Shown: in pieces, positions 24,417 to 31,978 of the stretch
Position numbering within the stretch: the first letter of the stretch is position 1
Layout of the letters: each line of letters opens with the position of its first letter
NCBI GenBank assembly: GCA_015075165.1
Contig: JABTUY010000010.1
Coordinates: forward strand, 1-64,000
Direction: 5' to 3'
Source: Ideonella sp.
GTDB lineage: Bacteria; Pseudomonadota; Gammaproteobacteria; Burkholderiales; Burkholderiaceae_C
Length of the DNA: 64,000 nucleotides
Program-made: the position numbers and the translations under genes
The notes under the pieces: generated by a model
Told to the model about the DNA's origin: nothing
What the model saw: only the letters and a program-made list of their open reading frames with translations
The model's database searches: none

Positions 24417-25326
24417 CGTCGATAACCAGTGGACCGACGAGGACACCGGCGCGTGTGCCCTCGGGCGGGCCGACAGGCGAGCGGGCGAGTGCCACAGCGG
24501 CACGCGATCGGGGCCGTCGCCGCCAGCGATGCTGGCGATCGGCGCGGCCGCGGTGCTGGCCGCGGTGCCGGCGCGCGCCGACCTGCCGCTGTGGGAGGCC
24601 GGGCTCGGTGCCGGCGTGCTGCGGCTGCCGCACTACCGCGGATCCGACCAGAGCCACACCTGGCTGCTGCCGGTGCCGTACTTCGTCTACCGCGGCGAGA
24701 TCCTGCGCGCCGACCGCGAGGGCGCGCGCGCGCGGCTGGTCGACGGCGAGCGGCTCGACGTCGACGTCAGCGTCGCCGCCACGGCACCCACGCGCAGCCG
24801 CGACAACCGCGCGCGCGCCGGCATGCCCGACCTGGCCCCCACCGTCGAGCTGGGCCCCAACGTCAACTGGACGCTGGCGCGCGGCGCGCAGTGGAAGCTG
24901 CAAGCGCGACTGCCGGTGCGCACGGCGTTCACCGTCGAGTCCGGGCCCGATGCCATCGGCTGGGTGGCGTCGCCGAACCTCAACCTCGATTGGCGCCACG
25001 CCGGCTGGAACCTCGGCGTGCTCGCCGGGCCGGTGTTCGGCAGCCGCCGCTTCAATGCCTACTACTACGACGTGGCGCCGGCCTACGCCAGCGCGACGCG
25101 GCCGGCGTATCGCGCGCCAGCCGGTACCGCCGGCTGGCGCGCGGTGTTCGGCGCGTCGCGACGCACCGGTCCCGTGTGGCTGGGCGCCTTCATGGCCGCC
25201 GATTCGCTGCGTGGCGCGCGCTTCGCTGCCAGCCCGCTGGTGCGGCAGCGCGACACGCACGCGTTCGGCGTCGCGGTGTCGTGGGTGTTCGCCGAATCGA
25301 GCCAGCGCGTGGCGCGCGAGGAATGA
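24403..25326 (+). CDS. MipA/OmpV family outer-membrane protein
   Basis: An outer-membrane protein of the MipA/OmpV type: LWEAGLGAGVLRLPHYRGSD near the mature N-terminus, repeated strand pairs, and a late YYDVAPAYAS typical of the family. A signal-like segment MLAIGAAAVLAAVPARA ends just before it. The start is unsure. TTG 24403 with AGGGGGAG before it gives 307 residues but a long hydrophilic leader; ATG 24529 gives a short signal peptide only. It overlaps the halogenase-like gene and is itself overlapped by the acyltransferase gene. A scaffold or channel in pigment placement is possible. Confidence 0.75.
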   Translation: MSTPNVDNQWTDEDTGACALGRADRRAGECHSGTRSGPSPPAMLAIGAAAVLAAVPARADLPLWEAGLGAGVLRLPHYRGSDQSHTWLLPVPYFVYRGEILRADREGARARLVDGERLDVDVSVAATAPTRSRDNRARAGMPDLAPTVELGPNVNWTLARGAQWKLQARLPVRTAFTVESGPDAIGWVASPNLNLDWRHAGWNLGVLAGPVFGSRRFNAYYYDVAPAYASATRPAYRAPAGTAGWRAVFGASRRTGPVWLGAFMAADSLRGARFAASPLVRQRDTHAFGVAVSWVFAESSQRVAREE

Positions 25327-26096
25327 CCATGCGCAGCGAGCGGCTCGCGCACAGCCATTGGCCGGCACCGCTGGCGTGGGCGATGCTGCAGGTGCTGCTG
25401 GTCGGGCTGGGGTTGATGTCGCTGGCGTGGAACCTGTGCGCGCTGGTGCTGTACCCGTTGCTGCCGAGAGCGCAAGGCCTGCGCGTCGGCCGCGCCGGCA
25501 TCGCGCGTGGCTACCGGTTGTTCTGGGCGGTGGCGCGTGCGTCGGGCCTGCTGCAGATGGACGCCCAGGCGCTGCGTGCGTTCGCCGACGTGCGTGGCCT
25601 GGTGATCGTGGCCAACCATCCGAGCCTGCTCGACGCGCTGATGCTGGTGGCGCAGTTGCCGCGCAGCGCCTGCGTGATGAAGGCCAGCCTGGCGCGCAAC
25701 CCCTTCCTCGGCCCGGGCGCACGGCTGGCGCGCTACATCCGTAACGATTCGCCGCGCACGATGGTGCGCCTGGCGGTCGACGACCTGCGCGCCGGCGGCC
25801 AGCTGGTGATGTTCCCCGAGGGCACGCGCACCACGCGCGCGCCGCTGAACCCGCTGCACTCGGGCTTCGCGCTGATCGCGCAGCGCGCCGGCGTGCCGAT
25901 CCAGACGGTGTTCATCGACACCAGCTCGCCGTACCTCGGCAAGGGCTGGCCGCTGTGGCGGCTGCCGCCGTTGCCGATCGCGTTCTCGGTGCGCATCGGC
26001 CGGCGCTTCGAGCCGCGGCCCGACGTGAAGGCCACGGTGCAGGAAATCGAGCGCTACCTGGCCGCCGGCGTGCAGCCGCTGCCGCCGCGCCCATGA
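25323..26096 (+). CDS. lysophospholipid acyltransferase family protein
   Basis: A 257-residue PlsC-type acyltransferase. An N-terminal hydrophobic segment (PLAWAMLQVLLVGLGLMSLAW) is followed by the HX4D motif in NHPSLLDAL and the FPEGTRT motif, both intact. It would transfer an acyl chain to a glycerol or sugar acceptor at the inner membrane. In aryl polyene systems an acyltransferase joins the polyene to the outer-membrane anchor, which fits its place before a glycosyltransferase. ATG 25323 overlaps the stop of the MipA-family gene (ATGA). Confidence 0.88.
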   Translation: MTMRSERLAHSHWPAPLAWAMLQVLLVGLGLMSLAWNLCALVLYPLLPRAQGLRVGRAGIARGYRLFWAVARASGLLQMDAQALRAFADVRGLVIVANHPSLLDALMLVAQLPRSACVMKASLARNPFLGPGARLARYIRNDSPRTMVRLAVDDLRAGGQLVMFPEGTRTTRAPLNPLHSGFALIAQRAGVPIQTVFIDTSSPYLGKGWPLWRLPPLPIAFSVRIGRRFEPRPDVKATVQEIERYLAAGVQPLPPRP

Positions 26097-26872
26097 CGGC
26101 CGGCGCATCGGCCACGCACGTGGTCGTCATCCCGAGCTACGACACCGGCGCCACCGTCTACGCCACGGTGGCGGCGGCGCGTGCGCAGTGGCAGCCGGTG
26201 TACGTGGTGGTCGACGGTAGCCGCGACGGCAGCGCCGAAGGCCTGCAGGCGATGGCCGCGCGCGACCCCGGCCTGCGCGTGTGGGTGCTGCCGCACAACC
26301 AGGGCAAGGGCGCCGCGGTGCTGCACGGGCTCGAGCAGGCCGCGCGCGCCGGCTTCACGCACGCGCTGACGATGGATGCCGACGGTCAGCACCCGGCGGC
26401 GCTGATCCCGGCGTTCATGCGCGCGAGCGCGCAGCGGCCCGACGCGATGATCCTCGGCCGCCCGGTGTTCGATGCCAGCGCACCGCTGCTGCGCGTGCGC
26501 GGCCGCCGCGTGTCGAACTGGTGGACCAACCTGGAGGCACTGGGCGCCGGCGTGGCCGATTCGCTGTACGGCTTTCGCGTCTACCCGATCGCCGCGTTAG
26601 TCGATGTGATGCGCACCCAGCGCTGGATGCGCCGCTTCGATTTCGACACCGAGGCGGTGGTGCGGCTGGCCTGGCGCGGCGTCACGCCGATCAACCTCGA
26701 TGCACCGGTGAAGTACCTGACGCGCGAGGAGGGCGGTGTCTCGCACTTCCGCTACGGCCGCGACAACGTGCTGCTCACGTGGATGCACACGCGGCTGATG
26801 ATCGGCTTCGCGCTGCGGCTGCCGCTGCTGGCGTGGCGGCGGCTGCGCGGGGCGCCGCCGTTCCAGCGCTGA
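26093..26872 (+). CDS. family 2 glycosyltransferase
   Basis: A 259-residue GT-A glycosyltransferase. The nucleotide-sugar fold begins VVVIPSYDTGATVYATV, VVVDGSRDGSAEGL follows, and the metal-binding DxD is MDADGQH. The end is basic with one amphipathic hydrophobic stretch (MIGFALRLPLLAWRRL). The ATG overlaps the acyltransferase stop (ATGA). Known aryl polyene clusters encode a glycosyltransferase/acyltransferase pair or fusion (ApeJ-like) for the lipid anchor; here the two activities are separate adjacent genes. It is the last gene of the rightward arm and converges on the ketoreductase gene. Confidence 0.9.
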   Translation: MTAGASATHVVVIPSYDTGATVYATVAAARAQWQPVYVVVDGSRDGSAEGLQAMAARDPGLRVWVLPHNQGKGAAVLHGLEQAARAGFTHALTMDADGQHPAALIPAFMRASAQRPDAMILGRPVFDASAPLLRVRGRRVSNWWTNLEALGAGVADSLYGFRVYPIAALVDVMRTQRWMRRFDFDTEAVVRLAWRGVTPINLDAPVKYLTREEGGVSHFRYGRDNVLLTWMHTRLMIGFALRLPLLAWRRLRGAPPFQR

Positions 26873-26876
26873 CGCG

Positions 26877-26891
26877 GGTGTCGGCGACACC
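26877..26891. terminator. short hairpin between convergent genes
   Basis: GGTGTC, loop GGC, GACACC: a perfect 6-base stem in the 44-base gap between the stops of the glycosyltransferase and ketoreductase genes. There is no T run, so it is at most a weak or factor-assisted bidirectional terminator. Confidence 0.3.
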
Positions 26892-26916
26892 GGGTGCAAA
26901 CCAGCGGCGCTTGGCG

Positions 26917-27648
26917 CTACGCCATGCCGCCATTGATCGACACCACCTGCCCGGTGATGTAGCCGGCCTCGGGGCCGGCGAGGAAGCCCACCAGCGCGGC
27001 CACCTCGTCGGCGCTGCCGGCGCGCTGCACCGGCACCCACTCGGCGATCTTCTTCGCGTCGAACGCGGTGTCGGCCATCGGGCTGGCGATGATGCCCGGC
27101 GCCACCGCATTCACGGTGACGCCGCGGCTGGCCACCTCGAGCGCGAGCGCGCGGGTGGCGCTGTTGAGCGCGCCCTTGGCGGCCGCGTAGTTCACCTGGC
27201 CCCGGTTGCCGACCAGCGCCGCCACCGACGAGATGTTGACGATGCGGCCCCAGCGCGTGCGCAACATCGGCAGCAGCAGCGGCTGCGTGACGCGGAAGAA
27301 GCCGTGCAGCGAGACGTCGATCACGCGGTGCCATTGCGCGGCGCGCAGCGCGGGGAACACCGCGTCGTCGTGCACGCCGGCGTTGTTGACGATGATCTGC
27401 ACCGGGCCGTCTTGCAGCATGCGCTCGCAGGCGGCGCGCGTGGCATCGTCGTCGGCGATGTCGAACAACACGGCGTCGGCAGTGCCACCGGCGGCGGTGA
27501 TGTCACCCTGCAGCGCCCGCACCGCTTCGGGCCGCGAGTGCGCGTGCAGCAGCAGCGTGGCGCCCTGCGCCGCGAGGCGGCGTGCGATCGCGGCGCCGAT
27601 CGCGCCGCTGGCGCCGGTGACCAGGGCGCGCTTGCCGGCCAGCGTCAT
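26917..27648 (-). CDS. 3-oxoacyl-ACP reductase, FabG-like
   Basis: A 243-residue short-chain dehydrogenase. The cofactor motif TGASGAIG is near the N-terminus, NNAG follows in the middle, and the catalytic Ser (NISSVAAL) and YxxxK (YAAAK) are present; the end is GQVVSINGGMA, as in FabG. It reduces the beta-keto group of the elongating polyene on ACP (ApeQ role). The ATG overlaps the dehydratase stop. It is the last gene of the leftward arm. Confidence 0.93.
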   Translation of the reverse strand: MTLAGKRALVTGASGAIGAAIARRLAAQGATLLLHAHSRPEAVRALQGDITAAGGTADAVLFDIADDDATRAACERMLQDGPVQIIVNNAGVHDDAVFPALRAAQWHRVIDVSLHGFFRVTQPLLLPMLRTRWGRIVNISSVAALVGNRGQVNYAAAKGALNSATRALALEVASRGVTVNAVAPGIIASPMADTAFDAKKIAEWVPVQRAGSADEVAALVGFLAGPEAGYITGQVVSINGGMA

Positions 27649-28133
27649 CGCACGGACTCCTCGACATCGGTGTTGGGCATGGCATCGAGCACGACGGTGG
27701 CGCGGCCGTCGACCAGCAGGCGGCCGTGCGCGTCGGCGAGCTCGAAGCGGTACAGCGCCTGGCCGCCGTCGCCGGCCAGGCGTTGCGCGCGCACTTCGAG
27801 CGGGCCGGCGGCGTCGTCGAGGCGGGTGACGTGAAAGCGCACCTGGCGCGCGCTGGCGAGGAAGCCCGGTGTCGGCGGCGCACCCGGCGGCCGGCTCAGG
27901 CCGCCGTGCAGCGCCATCGCCTGCGACGCGTACTCGAGCGCGCTGGCGGCGGGCAGATGCGCGCCGAGGCGCAGCGGGTGATCGGCCGCGGTGTGGCCGC
28001 TGATGCGGCAGGTGATGCGCTCGTGGTCCCACGACAGCAGCGCATCGAGCAGGCACATCGGACCGCCGTGCGGCACGCGCGCGGCGATGCCGGCATGGTC
28101 GAGGTTGACGGGGTGCGAGGCGGCGGCGGTCAC
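27645..28133 (-). CDS. hotdog-fold 3-hydroxyacyl-ACP dehydratase
   Basis: A 162-residue hotdog protein. The active-site-like VPHGGPMCLLDALLSWDHE matches FabZ/ApeP proteins, in which the His acts in dehydration. GAHLPAASALEYASQAMALHGGL forms the central helix. GTG 28133 is chosen for its GAGGAG site; the frame extends further upstream but over sequence without family similarity. It overlaps the ketoreductase by four bases. Together with the reductase it would generate each conjugated double bond. Confidence 0.83.
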   Translation of the reverse strand: MTAAASHPVNLDHAGIAARVPHGGPMCLLDALLSWDHERITCRISGHTAADHPLRLGAHLPAASALEYASQAMALHGGLSRPPGAPPTPGFLASARQVRFHVTRLDDAAGPLEVRAQRLAGDGGQALYRFELADAHGRLLVDGRATVVLDAMPNTDVEESVR

Positions 28134-28191
28134 GAGGCTTCTCCTCGCATTGCGTGCCGCGGGTTGCGCGCTTCGGCGTGACCGTGCGCAC

Positions 28192-29073
28192 TCATGCGGC
28201 CGACACCTGCAGCGCGAGATCGAGGCCGTCGCCCGCCAGCACGATCGTGGTCCGCGGCTCGGCACCGGCGTGCGCCGCGGTCGCGCGGTGTGCGCCCGCC
28301 GGCGTCGATGGTTGCGGCGGCGTGTCCAGCCGCGCCAGCGCCTGCAGCAGCGGCAGCGCACGCGCCGTTGGCACCGCGGCGCGCAGCGCATCGAGCCCGG
28401 CGTGGTCACACGGCGTGCTCGCGGGGCCCGGTGGCAGCGTGAGTGACAACGTCAACCGCCAGTGTGCCGGCGTGCCGGCCGGCACCAGCAGCAGCGCGAA
28501 CGCGAACACGTCGGGCAGGGCGCGCAGCGCGTGCAGCGGCTCGGGGTAGGGCATGTCGCACGCCACCAGCAGCACCGGCGCCGCGTGGTGCGCGCACTGC
28601 GCCGCCGCTTCGAGCAGGCCGGCCGACGTGCTGGCGTCGTAGGCGGCGAGGCTGGTCGACGCGGCGCGCGATTGCGTGGCGATGTGCCAGTAGCCGGCCG
28701 GCGCGTTGTGCACCGAGTTCGTGAAGCGCGTCGGCGACACCAGCCGCTCGGGCTGCGCCAGCGCGTCGAGCAGCGCGTGGCAGGTGACCGGGTCGCCGCT
28801 GGACGAGGTGAACACCGTGGCCACGCGTTCGGGCGCGGCGCCGGCCATCGCGCAGGCCTGGTCGGCGACGACGAGCGCCGCCTTGACGATCGTGCCGGCG
28901 CGCCGGCGCTCGTTGGGCGGCAGGCGGTTCGGCGGCGGTACCACGGTGGGCCTGGCCTGCCAGTCGTGCGGTGTGCGCAGCAACGGTGCGGCCTGTGCCC
29001 AATCGTCGTAGCCGGGCCCGAGCACGCCGACACCGGCGATGCCGCAGGCGATCGTGGTAGCGCCTGTGCTCAT
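28192..29073 (-). CDS. ketosynthase chain-length-factor-like protein
   Basis: A 293-residue protein of the ketosynthase-like chain-length-factor group (ApeC-like). It keeps the thiolase fold but lacks the catalytic Cys; the corresponding region reads WHIATQSRAASTS. It is about 100 residues shorter than its condensing partners. In aryl polyene systems such a protein pairs with a full ketosynthase to set polyene length. The ATG overlaps the stop of the ketosynthase gene upstream, which is the likely partner. Confidence 0.85.
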   Translation of the reverse strand: MSTGATTIACGIAGVGVLGPGYDDWAQAAPLLRTPHDWQARPTVVPPPNRLPPNERRRAGTIVKAALVVADQACAMAGAAPERVATVFTSSSGDPVTCHALLDALAQPERLVSPTRFTNSVHNAPAGYWHIATQSRAASTSLAAYDASTSAGLLEAAAQCAHHAAPVLLVACDMPYPEPLHALRALPDVFAFALLLVPAGTPAHWRLTLSLTLPPGPASTPCDHAGLDALRAAVPTARALPLLQALARLDTPPQPSTPAGAHRATAAHAGAEPRTTIVLAGDGLDLALQVSAA

Positions 29074-30248
29074 GCAGCCCCGAACACCAGGCAGCAGTTG
29101 CTGCCGCCGAAGCCGAACGAGTTGCTCGCCGCCACCGCGATCGTCTGCCGGCGCGGCTCGTGCAAGTAGTGCGCGTGCAGCGCGGGGTCGGGCTGCTCGC
29201 AGTGCAGGCCCGCGGGCAGCACGCCGTCGCGCAGCGCGAGCAGCGTCAGCGCGGCCTCGAGCGCACCGGCGGCGCCGAGCGCGTGGCCGGTCTGCCCTTT
29301 GGTCGAGCTTGCCGGCACCGCGCGGCCGAACACGGCGCACACCGCGGCGTCCTCGGCGCTGTCGTTGTTGCGCGTGCCGGTGCCGTGCAGGTTGATGTAG
29401 CCGACGCGCGCGGCATCGAGACCGGCGTCGGCGAGCGCCGCGCGCATGGCCGCGACGGCACCCAGCCCTTCGGGATGTGGGCTGCTCATGTGATGGCCGT
29501 CGCTGCTCTCGCCGCAGCCGAGCAGCCACGCCGCCGGCGCCGGATCGTCGCGCTGCAGCAGCGCGAACGCCGCGCCCTCGCCGAGCGACAGCCCGTTGCG
29601 CCGCACATCCCACGGCCGGCAGACCTCCGTGCTGAGCAGCTCGAGCGCATGAAAACCGTACAGCGTGGTCAGGCACAGCGTGTCGACCGCGCCGACCACC
29701 GCGGCATCGATCAGCCCGAGCGCGATCAACCGCGCCGCGGCCGCATGCGCCTTGGCGCCCGACGAGCACGCGGTGGAGACGACGAAGGCCGGCCCCGTGA
29801 GCCCGAGCGCGGCCTGCACGAAGCGCGCGAGCGACGCGTTGTCGTGCGTCTCGGCGTAGCGCAGCCACGGTGGCAGCGCGCCGTGCGCATCACGCTCGCG
29901 GTACGCCAGCTCCGACTGCAGGATGCCCGATGTGCTGGTGCCCACGATCACGCCGACGCGCGCCGCGCCGAAGCGCGCGGCCGCGCGGCGCACCGCGGCG
30001 TCGAAGTCGTCGGCGCACAGCGTCAACGCGGCCAGACGGTTGTTGCGGCAGTCGAACGCGGCGAGTTCGCCCGCCAGCGGCTGCGTGTCGATGGCGTCGA
30101 TCACGCCGAGCCAGGTGTCGAGCGCTGCGGTCTCGAAGCGGCGCGCCGCGAGGCCGCCGCGGCCTTGCGCCAGCGCCTCGCGGTGCGCATGCTGGCCGAT
30201 GCCGAGCGCGCTGGCCAGTGTGAAGTGGTGGATCGCCAGCGGCGTCAT
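29070..30248 (-). CDS. beta-ketoacyl-ACP synthase (ApeO-like)
   Basis: A 392-residue condensing enzyme with Cys161 (STACSSGAK), His288 (NLHGTGT) and His322 (KGQTGHALGAAG). It should elongate the aryl starter with malonyl units. It is directly coupled on both sides: its ATG overlaps the methyltransferase stop and its stop overlaps the chain-length-factor ATG. This arrangement suggests a ketosynthase/chain-length-factor heterodimer, as shown for aryl polyene systems. Confidence 0.93.
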   Translation of the reverse strand: MTPLAIHHFTLASALGIGQHAHREALAQGRGGLAARRFETAALDTWLGVIDAIDTQPLAGELAAFDCRNNRLAALTLCADDFDAAVRRAAARFGAARVGVIVGTSTSGILQSELAYRERDAHGALPPWLRYAETHDNASLARFVQAALGLTGPAFVVSTACSSGAKAHAAAARLIALGLIDAAVVGAVDTLCLTTLYGFHALELLSTEVCRPWDVRRNGLSLGEGAAFALLQRDDPAPAAWLLGCGESSDGHHMSSPHPEGLGAVAAMRAALADAGLDAARVGYINLHGTGTRNNDSAEDAAVCAVFGRAVPASSTKGQTGHALGAAGALEAALTLLALRDGVLPAGLHCEQPDPALHAHYLHEPRRQTIAVAASNSFGFGGSNCCLVFGAA

Positions 30249-31072
30249 CGTGCGGCGCCTTCCGGCTCGGCGGGCGCCAGATTGCACACCAGCAGCATGT
30301 TGGCGAATGGCGTGCCGCCGCTCATCGGCAGCGCGATGACGTGAAAGCCCAGCGCGTGCAGCGCGTCGCGCCACTGCGGCAGTGTGCGGCCCCAGGTGGG
30401 CGGCACGCGATGGCCGCGCACGCGCGTGACGGCGTGATCGACCCATTGGCTGATGCGGAAGCGCCGCACCTGTGCGGCGTCGCCCACGCGCAGCAGCAGC
30501 CGGCCGTGCGGCGCCAGGGCCTGCCGGACGCGCAGCAGCACGTCGTGTTGCGCGGCATGGTCGACGTAGTGCAGCACGTCGAGCAGCACGGCCACGTCGC
30601 ACGGCCCGAACGCGAGCCGGCGCATGTCGCCGCAGTGCAGTTGCGGCGGTGGTGACAGGCCGGCGAGCGCGCACTCGGCGCGCTCGATGTCGCGCGGCAG
30701 CAGGTCGATGCCGGTGTAGCGCGTGTGGGTCGGTGCCGGGCCCCACGCGGTCGGCCACAGCCCCGCGGTGGCGGCCGCCTGGCACTGCGCCAGCAGGCTG
30801 GCCAGCAGCGCCTGGCCGCAGCCGATGTCGAGCACGCGTGCGCCCGGCGTGATCGCGCCGCGCTCGAGCAACGCGCGGAACACCGGGTCGAAGCCGAGCT
30901 TGCCGCGCGCGAAGTGCAGCGCGAAGCGACCGCCGGCGCGATACGGCTCGCTGGCGGCGCGGTGCAGCACACGCCACGCTGCCTGCGGCGACGCGGGCGT
31001 GCCGGCCGGTGACGGCGCTGCCGCGGCGTCGCGCCGCGCCAGCACCGGGCCGAGCCGATCGCGCGTGGTCAC
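30245..31072 (-). CDS. class I SAM methyltransferase
   Basis: A 275-residue methyltransferase. Motif I VLDIGCGQA, then TGIDLLPRDIERAE, CGDMRRL and DVAVLLDVLHYVDH give the expected SAM-binding order. A disordered Ala/Pro-rich stretch of about 35 residues precedes it. GTG 31072 is preferred because residues upstream lack family similarity. It is translationally coupled to the ketosynthase downstream. It is the second methyltransferase in the cluster; the substrate may be the aryl head group or the sugar/lipid anchor. Confidence 0.82.
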   Translation of the reverse strand: MTTRDRLGPVLARRDAAAAPSPAGTPASPQAAWRVLHRAASEPYRAGGRFALHFARGKLGFDPVFRALLERGAITPGARVLDIGCGQALLASLLAQCQAAATAGLWPTAWGPAPTHTRYTGIDLLPRDIERAECALAGLSPPPQLHCGDMRRLAFGPCDVAVLLDVLHYVDHAAQHDVLLRVRQALAPHGRLLLRVGDAAQVRRFRISQWVDHAVTRVRGHRVPPTWGRTLPQWRDALHALGFHVIALPMSGGTPFANMLLVCNLAPAEPEGAAR

Positions 31073-31130
31073 TGGACCACCCTTCGCGCTGCGCGCTGCA
31101 GGATTCGCGCGTGGGAGCGGCCCGGCGCGC

Positions 31131-31973
31131 TCACGCGTGGCCCTCGGTGACGCGCGGTGGCAGCGCATCGTGCAGCGTGGTGGCGCGCAGGCCGAGCGCG
31201 CGCGCGTGCGCCAGCAGCGGCGGCAGCACTTCGAGCAGCAGCGGCTCGTCGCGCGCCGAGCGGCGTGCATGGCCGTCGTGCAGCAGCACGATGTCGCCGG
31301 CGGCCATCGTGCGCGTCAGCCGCGCCAGCACGCGCGAGGCATCGGCCGACACGGTGTCGAAGCCGCGTCGCGTCCAGCTCACCAGGTGCAGGCCGAGGCG
31401 GTGCAGCACCGGGTCGAGGAAGGGGTTGCGCAGGCCCGCCGGCGCGCGAAAGCAGTGCGGTGCGCGGCCGCTGAGTTCGGCCAGCACCGCCTGCGCCTGG
31501 CCGAGTTCGCGTTCGATCGCGGCAGGCCCGAGCAGCGCGAAGTTGTGGCGGTGCCGATGGCTGTGGTTTTGCACGTCGTGTCCGCGCGCGATGATCTCGC
31601 GCAGCAGCGCCGGCTGCGCCGCCGCGCGCTGTGCGATGCAGAAGAACGTGGCGCGTACATCGTGGCGCTCGAGCAGGTCGAGCACGCGCGGCGTCACGTC
31701 GGGGTCGGGGCCGTCGTCGAGCGTCAGCGCGAACTGCCGCTGCCGCACCGCGGCCTGCGGCAACCGCGTGACGTTGGGCCCGAGCAGCGTGCTGCGCGGC
31801 CACAGGCCGGCGGCGGTGAGGCCGAGGTGGTTCAACGCCACCGCACCGAGCGCCCAGCCGATCGTCTGCGGCGCCAGCGCCGCGGCGGCGGCGGCCAGCG
31901 CATGCACGCCGAGCGTGGCCTTCAGCAGCGGCGGGGCGCTCCAGCGCTGCAGCGGAATCGGGTGCGTCGACAT
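31131..31973 (-). CDS. polysaccharide deacetylase (NodB domain) protein
   Basis: A 280-residue protein with an N-terminal hydrophobic region (two short segments within residues 20-62) and a NodB domain. The catalytic start is LTLDDGPDPD, the zinc-binding region is NHSHRHRHN, and LHDGHARR is near the end. NodB enzymes remove N-acetyl groups from GlcNAc residues. It sits between the MMPL exporter (five-base gap) and the methyltransferase, so it belongs to the pigment operon. Deacetylation of a GlcNAc in the pigment anchor is a testable inference. Confidence 0.85.
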   Translation of the reverse strand: MSTHPIPLQRWSAPPLLKATLGVHALAAAAAALAPQTIGWALGAVALNHLGLTAAGLWPRSTLLGPNVTRLPQAAVRQRQFALTLDDGPDPDVTPRVLDLLERHDVRATFFCIAQRAAAQPALLREIIARGHDVQNHSHRHRHNFALLGPAAIERELGQAQAVLAELSGRAPHCFRAPAGLRNPFLDPVLHRLGLHLVSWTRRGFDTVSADASRVLARLTRTMAAGDIVLLHDGHARRSARDEPLLLEVLPPLLAHARALGLRATTLHDALPPRVTEGHA

Positions 31974-31978
31974 CGCTC

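Noticed and set aside
24429-25322. In-frame upstream extension of the acyltransferase frame
   Set aside because: The extension is Arg/Ala-rich and overlaps the MipA-family gene in another frame. Family similarity begins only after ATG 25323.
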